Assembly: GCA_009731375.1 (NCBI GenBank)
Contig: BJOX01000224.1
Location: 436,333-473,786, forward strand
DNA length: 37,454 nucleotides
Origin: Paulinella micropora
Lineage: Eukaryota > Cercozoa > Imbricatea > Euglyphida
Reading direction: 5' to 3'
Shown: piece after piece, positions 1 through 8,534 of the stretch
Position numbering within the stretch: the first letter of the stretch is position 1
How the letters are laid out: each line of letters begins with the position of its first letter
The notes under the pieces: model-generated
Database searches by the model: none
Seen by the model: the letters and a program-made list of their open reading frames with translations, nothing else
Told to the model about the DNA's origin: nothing
Made by a program: the position numbers and the translations under genes

Positions 1-461
1 CCCCCCCCCCCCCCCCCCCCCCCCCAAGGTCGCTTTTCCTCTCATTCTCATATGCACAACTTTTACAGCCTTGGAGCAATCTCAGCCATTCACTTTGGCA
101 CTACTTTGTCATTGCATTCGAATTTCATAATTTCAACTATATCCCTAAAAAAGAGCTCGTGACAAGCTTGCGAAAACACAAAGAATCAGCCTCAAAGCCC
201 CTCTGGCACAACCGTACAGCCTTGGGGCATTCTCAGCCATTCACTTTGACACTGCTTTGCCTGAATCTTCGTAAATCTCTATTTCAACTGGTTCACTACC
301 TAGAGCGCGTCCTAAGGTTGTGAAAACCAAAAATCCCTCTCAACCCTTCTGGCACAACTTTTAGAGCCTTGGAGCATTCTCAGCCATTCATTTTGGTGCG
401 GCAAATTCGCTTTGGGTACGTACAATTATCGGGCTTGGGTTTCCGGAAGGGAAGGCTTCCC

Positions 462-501
<40 letters not shown>

Positions 502-895
502 NNNNNNNNNNTGCCGGAGGTAACCAGCATAAACCCTTCTGCACAACTCTTAGAGCGTTGGAACATTCTCAGCCATTCGTTTTGGTGCCGGCAACCCCCC
601 CCGCGACAGGGTACGTTCAATTGCCGGAGGTACCGGCAAGTACTCCCAAAAAACAAGGAATTTAGGCATTCAGGACACTCAACGCAAATGTTTGCATGAA
701 TTCCAAAAGACATACATCAGCATCAACCTCGAGTCTGGGGCTAGCCACCCTGCAAATATAAGCTCCCAACTCCTCCTGGTCCACACAAACCATGATTTAT
801 TCCGAAAGGGGCGCAGATTTGCGGGTGAGTGGGCTTTAGGGGGGTTGGGGGAACACAATTTCAATCCCCCCCCCCCCCCCCCCCCAAACCCTTNN
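1..895. repeat. Dispersed repeat block with 150-180 base internal units
   Basis: Four imperfect units carry AGCCTTGGAGCATTCTCAGC-like cores near 68, 208, 365 and 552. The block then has a GTACGTTCAATTGCCGGAGG motif and one CGCAAATATTTGCG-type unit near 680. The same order recurs at 9895-11450. Poly-C runs border the gaps at 502-511 and 894-962. No gene is seen. Confidence 0.7.
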
Positions 896-962
896 NNNNN
901 NNNNNNNNNNNNNNNNNNNNNNNNNNNNNNNNNNNNNNNNNNNNNNNNNNNNNNNNNNNNNN

Positions 963-1074
963 GAAAGTCTCCACACCAATCGGTGGAATAAAGGAAGTGA
1001 CGGCATAGAACATTACTCTAGGAGCTTTATACCAATCAGCCCATGGAAAGGACCGATGGCCTATGTACTCCCTA

Positions 1075-1142
<68 letters not shown>

Positions 1143-1190
1143 TAATAATAATACTAATACGAGTAATAATAATAATAATAATAATATATA
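963..1190 (-). repeat. TAA-flanked dispersed element B fragment and (TAA)n
   Basis: 963-1073 matches an element also seen at 12346-12480, 12754-12803, 29562-29745, 29866-30036 and 35624-35790 (CCGATGGCCTATGTACTCCC end), followed by about 115 bases of (TAA)n. No coding potential is evident. Confidence 0.7.
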
Positions 1191-1196
1191 TATATT

Positions 1197-1814
1197 GATC
1201 TGTCATGGCTGAGCCCGAGGGCCATGCGCCTCCATCCCTCGACCCAACAGGGACTACAGTGAGTATGTTGGGGAGGGAAGAGTGACTCTAACCATCCTGC
1301 ATAGAAGGCCCCAAAAGGAAGTCCCTACTACCCGCACAGTGTCGGGTACCTTGCAGGAAATCAACTACAAATGATTGATCTTCCCCGCGTGAGAGCTCCA
1401 CGAGACTGGGTAGGTCCCGCATGGAGGTACTCACAGGGGTAGCAGACATTTCATGCGGTCTGCCAGCGCATGAGGACGTTTTGTGGTAAGTATCTGGGAC
1501 GCCTCGAAACCCGTCACCACCCCTAGATCGCGGAATGTAAGTACCCCTTTGATCCCACGTGGTGTATGTCTTATAAAAAACAACACAACGACATGGCCTC
1601 GGAACCAACACAACAACATAGCCTCGGAACCCACATCGACATAGCCTCGGAACCCACACAACAACAGAGCCTCGGAACCAACACAACTACATAGCCTCGG
1701 AACCAACACAACAACATAGCCTCGGAGCCAACACAACGACATAGCCTCGAAACCAGTGGGAAGAGGCCCAACCACCTCCTCTTCCCGTGGGGTGCCATAC
1801 TGTGCACCCCTCCA
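1197..1814 (-). repeat. Dispersed element D with expanded 24-bp minisatellite
   Basis: It matches 34787-35262 (opposite orientation) and, in part, 13674-13872. Between 1580 and 1760 about eight units of the form ACACAACAACATAGCCTCGG plus AACC are tandemly repeated, where the 34787 copy has only one. The open frames here follow the repeat and are not taken as genes. Confidence 0.75.
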
Positions 1815-1842
1815 NNNNNNNNNNAATAATAATAATAATAAT

Positions 1843-2056
1843 AGTGCTTCTCTGTCAATGGCTGATTCAAATCTGCACATGCGTCTCCATCGTCTCACCC
1901 GTGAGGGGACTACGAAGAATTGACGATAGGCTCTAATGACACCCCCGCAAGGGCAGTTCCAACACTTCCAGACGGACCGGTATGTTCAATGAAAATACTG
2001 GTGGCACCGACGGGAATCGAACTGGCGACAGGGCCCAGATGGTAGGACTTGACCAC

Positions 2057-2057
<1 letters not shown>
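1843..2057 (-). mobile_element. tRNA-derived SINE, truncated in the tRNA-like head
   Basis: The body is shared with the other copies (GAAGCACTA end next to (TAA)n; GGGGGTGTCATTAGAGCC). The copy ends inside the D-arm region, where a second (TAA)n starts. Confidence 0.7.
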
Positions 2058-2109
<52 letters not shown>

Positions 2110-2257
2110 GTAATAATAGTAATAATAATAAGAATAATATTAATAATAATAATGATAATAATAATGATGATGATGATGATGATAATATGATAAGTGTCTA
2201 GTTCTGAGCGTTGTCCCCACGTAACAAGCTCGATCAAATCCACACAGGCAGCCTCAC

Positions 2258-2329
2258 CGTAACCAACGCAAGCCACAAGCAAAAATCCTAGCTTGTAAGT
2301 CAAGAACTTCAAAGGAACACAATTCGTGA
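2258..2329 (-). CDS. Possible hydrophobic exon downstream of the mosaic gene
   Basis: Between an acceptor ending ATCACACAG and a GTGAGG donor lie 23 codons with a hydrophobic core (K-L-G-F-L-L-V-A-C-V-G-Y), which could be a membrane segment or the start of another secreted protein. It does not join exon 2681-2572 directly (phase 0 versus 1), so another exon would be needed. It could be chance. Confidence 0.2.
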
Positions 2330-2571
2330 CTGTGTGATTAAGTCAAGATTTTCGGAAGGCGTAAAAACATCCAGAAATATATATGGTAACAGAAATATGC
2401 CTAGACACCAGATAATGCCAAATCATACGAATGTGTCCTCCTTCTGCCTGCTGGTGCTCCTCCTTACCTCACAAACTAACTACCTAACTAACTACCTAAC
2501 TATTTGACTTACTTACTCAGTTGTAGGTGGATGACATTTCAAAGACGTTGCCTGCAAGCGCGAGTCGTTAC

Positions 2572-2960
2572 CTGGTGTGCGCAGAAGGAGTTGCAGGTGG
2601 CGTACAGCGCGACTGACTCGGTCAGCACAGTGCACGCGCCGCAGTCGGCCTTGAAACCGTCCCACTCAGACACATGACACTCTAATAACACCACAAGAAG
2701 CGCAAAACACACTATGATTGAAGCCGTCCCACTCAGACACACGACACTCTGCTAACACCACAAGAACCGTCAGGCACAGTATGCTAGGAGGAAGGAGAGA
2801 AAGAGAAGGAGGAGGAGGAAGAAGAAGAAGAAGAAGGAGGAGGAGGAAGAGGAGGAGGAGGAGGAGGAGGAGCTCTATCATGGCTACGTGTTCTGTGACC
2901 GAGGAAGGAGCTGTTGTCTGGTCGTGGCTGCGAGCTGCTGCGACGAGCGATCTTTTGGTC
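2572..2960 (-). CDS. Linker exon (2960-2900) and start of third W-D-G/Cys domain (2681-2572)
   Basis: Exon 2960-2900 gives a polar Arg/Ser/Gln linker in phase with its neighbours; this boundary is the least certain. Exon 2681-2572 encodes [16 protein letters not shown] and [11 protein letters not shown]. It has exactly the length (110 bases), phase and Cys spacing of exon 6126-6017. The donor GTAACG is followed by no recognisable G-L-x-C / A-W-E-D exon, so the gene's 3' part is lost, lies beyond the window, or is unrecognised. Read-through would stop near 2540. Confidence 0.6.
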
Positions 2961-3046
2961 CTGCAGGTGCAGCGCGACAACAAGAATATGACAGCGGAGA
3001 TTACTACCAAACAAGCTTTTGAGATCGCTTAAACACGGTTGAAGAA

Positions 3047-3088
<42 letters not shown>

Positions 3089-3923
3089 GGTGGGGTGGCG
3101 GTGCGGGGAAGAGAGGGTAAAGAAACAACAGCAAGAACAAGAACCAAGCGGGTACGATTCAGACTTCATAAATACGAAGGAATGAACACAACTTGGTGAT
3201 CAAGATAAGAGAAAGCTGAGATAAGTCGAGGCGGTGGCTGTTTACCCAGGTCAGGTCCGAGGGGTCATCCTGAGGCTGTTGAGGCAGAGACTGCGTCGAC
3301 GAGCAAAAGCACACCATGTCTCTAGTATCAAGCTCTGCCACACAACAGACACATTGAATGCATCTATCCATCCATCAAACTATCTATCCATCAATCAAAT
3401 TAGAGATGGATCCATCAATGCTAGGGTGGGTGGGGGTGCGTATGCGACTATGCCGTAACAGGCGAATGAGGTCTGTGTGTGTGTGTGCTGTGTGTGTGTT
3501 GTGTTGACCGTTGTTTAGTCGACGCTGCAGTTGTGTGCGTGAATGAGGTCTGTGTGTGCTGTGTGTGTGTTGTGTCGACCGTTGAAGTCAAAGCTGCAGT
3601 TGTGCGCGTGCGGGGTGTGCGGCAGAGGCTCGCACGAGTCCTCCAAGTCCTCCCACGCTCCTGCAGGCATGCATATTTGTATGTATGTAATTCCAGTCAG
3701 GCGTGGGTTGATCGTAGGTGGGTACGTTGGCTAGTTTGTCAGTAGATAGGCAGGCAGACAGGAAGGTAGTAGATAGATAGATAGATAGATAGATAGATAT
3801 ATGGATAGATGGATGGATGGATGGATGGATAAATGGATAAATCGATAAATGGATAAATGGATAGATAGACAGATAGATAGATAGATAGACAGATAGATAG
3901 ATAGATAGATGGATGGATGGATG

Positions 3924-3958
<35 letters not shown>

Positions 3959-4743
3959 CAGGGCGGAGGTGGAGCGTACCCAAGCATGTGAGGCCTTGCG
4001 CTGTGCAGAACTTGTCGCAGCTGCCGAACTCGGTCACCGTGTTGGTCAGCACCGTGCACGGCGCACAGTACCTGCGCCACAAATCACAAACCAAGATCAC
4101 ATGAGGACGATATAAACTATTGTCGCTCAATTTGCACCGAAAATCACGGCCGAAAATGTTACTACTATTAATATTTCCATAATCATTATCATCTCATCAC
4201 TATCAATCTTCGAAGCATGCGTCATGTCTGCTGTCGCTGCCAATCCTCAAGGTTCCCAGTGTTAATAAATCCGCAAGAACGTCTTCGACTCGGCGCTAGG
4301 CAAACTCGCTGCTACGAACAAAATTTACACAAGTGAGTTGAAGACGAAAAAAAAAAAAAAAAAAAGCCAACTGTACCGTCAGCGCGTATTGTGATGCGCG
4401 TGATATGTATGACATGTATGTGCATAGGCTATCGGAAGCGACCTCTTGGTGCCTTCCCACTTGCTGACGTCGCAGAAGTCCTCGTCTACTCACAGCAAGT
4501 TTTGGAATCATACATATACATATACATATACATATACATGATTTCCGCCAGATTTTCACGGAATTTGTGATTTTGTTCTTGTTCTTGATGTTGTTGTTGT
4601 TGTTGTGGTTATTGTAGCTACTCATGGCAAGTTTTTTCGCCATGTGAAGAACGGCAACAGCGTAGAAAACACGTAGCAGCAGCGGGACGGGGAGCAAAGT
4701 GTGGGAAGGGTGGGATAGATAGGTAGATCGGTAGATAGGTAGG

Positions 4744-4778
<35 letters not shown>

Positions 4779-4802
4779 CTAGACATATAGGCATATAGAT
4801 AC

Positions 4803-4847
<45 letters not shown>

Positions 4848-5594
4848 CGGAAAGATAGATAGACAGACAGACCGAAAGATAGATAGACAGATAGACATAT
4901 AGATAGATAGATAGATAGACAGACAGATAGATAGATGAGATATCGACTAATGTCAGAAAAAAGGAGCTTCTGATTTCGTCAACCAAGGAAGTCTGTAAAG
5001 TATTGACCCGATGCCCAGCTAAGCCGTGATGTTTGCACGGAAGGGACTGATACAGGCGATACCAAAGCTCCCTAGTACCAGGCGGGGCCAGGGCTCGTTC
5101 CATAAGCAGATAGATAGATAGATAGATAGATAGATAGCAAGACCGGTGGGTGGGGTGCCGCATTCGCAGATAATGTCGGTGGATAGGTAAGGAGGTAGAG
5201 TGACAGACAGACAGACAGACCGGTGGGTGGGGTGCATTCGCAGATCATGTCGGACGTCTCCCACCACGCGAAGTCCACCTGCAGCACGGATACATACAAA
5301 CATGCATGCATGCATACATACATACACATACAAACATTTATGCAAGCGTCCAATTGCACCAAAGAGAACCGTCATAGGTGAAAACTCTCTCTCTCTCTCT
5401 CTCTGATGTAGCGCACACGCATCATCTGTATGTCTGCCTAGGAGCTATCAAGCGTGACTGAGCAAGAAGTGGCCATGTCTTTCCGCAACTGTCTAGCCGT
5501 AACTTCCATTGAAGTTGTCATGTCTGGCCACATCTGTCAAGGCGTCGAACTGCTCCTGGTGTGTGTTTGGGGGGGCGGGGGTGGNNNNNNNNNN

Positions 5595-5638
<44 letters not shown>

Positions 5639-5954
5639 GGAGGGTTGCGGGACAGGCGGGGAGACATGAGCAGAGAAAGAATGAGAAAGAGACAATGAGA
5701 GAAAGAAATCTAGAAAAGACAGACGAAGAAAGACAGCGAAGCGAGAGCGAGCGGAGGGCGGGTGGGCAGTGGTGCGTCGCGCGGCTCCTACCGTGCAGTC
5801 CCACTCGGACTCCGCCGTGCAGTCGTCTTGGCTGTCCTCCCAGGCGCCCGTGCAGAACAGACCACCGCTCTGTGCACCACAACCACAGAGCAGAACAGGC
5901 TAGAATATCGACCTATTTCATAATTTAAGAGTCCTCCCCCTCCCCAACCATCCC

Positions 5955-6009
<55 letters not shown>

Positions 6010-6592
6010 CGCGGACCTGTGCGGCGCAGTAGTTGTTGCAGGTCTGGTAGGTGAATGCAGCGTTGGTGACGGCCTTGCACGGACCACACACCTTCATCAA
6101 GCCGTCCCACGAAGCCACCACGCAGGCTATGCATGCATGTATGTATGTATGTATGTATGTATGTATGTATGTATGTATGTATGTGTATGTATGTGTGTAT
6201 GTATAATGTATGTAAATATGTATGCATATAGACTAGCACCAACTCTCCCACTCCGCAAGCCCTTTCACGCACTCCGTTATGCCTCTATGTTACACAAGCA
6301 CGTGAATGTAAGCACAAGGACAGCAGACGAGCGAGAATGAGATGTGTCTAGCTATGAAGTACGATCAGCCATGACTGCAAGCGCATCGTTTCAGCCAAAC
6401 CTGCTTGTTGGGGCTTGTGCAGTAAGTCATGTAAAGCCCTCATCAAGAGCTTTTCTGATGAGCCATGACACAGGTTTGAGACACAATTATTTACTGAGAA
6501 CAGAGCGCTTGAAGTGATTGTTCATCGTGCTAAGAGCTAGGCACTTCTCAAGTCAGCAGAGGAGAGGAACTGCGAGACACGGACAGATAGAC

Positions 6593-6630
<38 letters not shown>

Positions 6631-7235
6631 GTAGCTACCTGCGGCCAAGTCGTCTGCGCTGAGCGGTGGGCGCTGCCAGACGGGCGCGCCTGAAGGCAGC
6701 TGCGGCAGCTTGGGGAGTTTGGGCGTCGTAGGGGACAGAGGCGGCACACCCAGCGTGGGCAGGATGCCGCCGCTTTTGGTGGACTGAGGAGGCAACGTGC
6801 TCACGCTGGACACGCTGCTTTTGGTGGACTGAGAAGACAGTGTGCTGGACACGCTGTTTTTTGTAGACTGAGCAGGCAGTGTGCTTACACCGGACACGCT
6901 GCTTTTGGTCGTGGAGTGAGGAGGGATTGTGTTTGTAGTTGTGGACACGCCGCTTTTGGTGGACTGGGGAGGGATTGTGCTAGTTGTTGTGGACTGCTGC
7001 ACGTCGCTTGTTGTGCACAGAGTGTCCCGCACATGGAAGCATGCGCCGCCTTTGCATAGGTCGAGTGTGCAGGCGTCGTGGTCGCTGCAGTCTCCTAGGG
7101 AGGGAAGGGAAGCAAAACAATGTACACTTGAGTTAAGCTCTTGCGAAGCTCATGAAGCTTGCCAGGGAAGATAAACAGAATGAGTCCAAGCAGGCGCACT
7201 GAAACGCTGTTGTGTCTGGTGACCGAGAAGATGAA

Positions 7236-7273
<38 letters not shown>

Positions 7274-8496
7274 ATCTCTCTCATGCTGTTGCTCGCTTGA
7301 AGAAGCAGCAAGGAATGAAGACAGGATCTAAAGCAGCAGAAATGAGGCAGAGGAAGGAGGGACCAAAGGAGGACAACAGGCAGTAAATAGGTAGAAGATA
7401 GATAGATAGACAGATAGATATATGGATAGATAGATAGATAGATAGATAGATAGACAGGTCCTGCAAAACGTACTTGGCAAGAAGCTGCACCAGCCGGCCT
7501 TGCAGAACAAACACAAGAAGCATATGCATGGAACAGCGCGAGTGAACGGCAGATGTGCATGGGGAAGATCATTTCGGGTTATGTTGTGTTAGGTTAGGTT
7601 GTGGTAGGTTAGGTTAGGTTAGATTGGGTTGGGTCATGTTATGTTATGTTATCATGTCATGTTATGTTACGTCATGTCATGTCATGTCATGTTATGTCAT
7701 GTTATGTCATGTTATGTACATGACCTCATCGCAAGAGTCGATGGTGCACGCGTCTTGGTCGTCGCAGCGCTGCACAACGCACAGCGCGTATACGTACGTA
7801 TGCATGTATGTATGTATGTTTGTATGTTTGTTTGTTCGTTTGTTTGCGCTGCACACACGCAGCACAAGCCAAGCAAATCAAGACCGCACGCAAGCGGACC
7901 AGTAGCAGTCAGATGTATGTATGTATGTATGTATGTATGTATGTTTGTTTGTGCATGTATGTATGTATGTATGTATGTCTGTACGTATGTGTGTATGTAT
8001 GTATGTACGTATGTATGTACGAATGTACGTACGTACGTATGTATGTATGTATCTACGTATGTATGTAAGCTCTGCTATAACGGTGAACACGTATGCACGC
8101 TGTTGTGCACAACGACCACAACAACCACAACAACCACAACAAAACCAACATCAAGACAGAAGAAGTTTACTAGCTGGTGCGAGCACACGCCGGCGGAACA
8201 CGAGTCGTGTGTGCAGAACAAGCCGTCGTCGCACTTGGAGACGAAGACGCAGGCGCCAAACTCGCAGCTGTCGACCGTGCACGCGTCCTGAGATCGAGAC
8301 ACACACACACACAGGTGAAAGATAGCTGAGATGGATAGACAAACAGATAGATAGGTAGATAGATAAGCCGTCTTCGCACTTGGAGACGAAGACGCACGCG
8401 CCCGCCTCGCAGATGTCGACGTGCACGCGTCCTGAGCGATAAATAGATATATAGATAGATAGACAGATGGACAGATTATATATATATATATATAAT

Positions 8497-8534
<38 letters not shown>

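Noticed and set aside
1288-1898. Protein with repeated Leu-Cys-Trp-Phe-Arg-Gly motifs
   Set aside because: It is the 24-bp minisatellite of element D read in frame; the same element elsewhere lacks it.
2790-2870. Poly-Leu membrane segment on the minus strand
   Set aside because: It is the translation of an (AGG/AAG)n tract lying in the intron between exons 2960-2900 and 2681-2572.
7799-8070. Long open frames rich in Met-Tyr-Val-Cys, Ile-His-Thr-Tyr or Tyr-Leu-Ser-Ile here and across 22-32 kb
   Set aside because: They are translations of (GTAT)n, (ACAT)n and GATA microsatellites, open in all frames because the repeat unit lacks stops.
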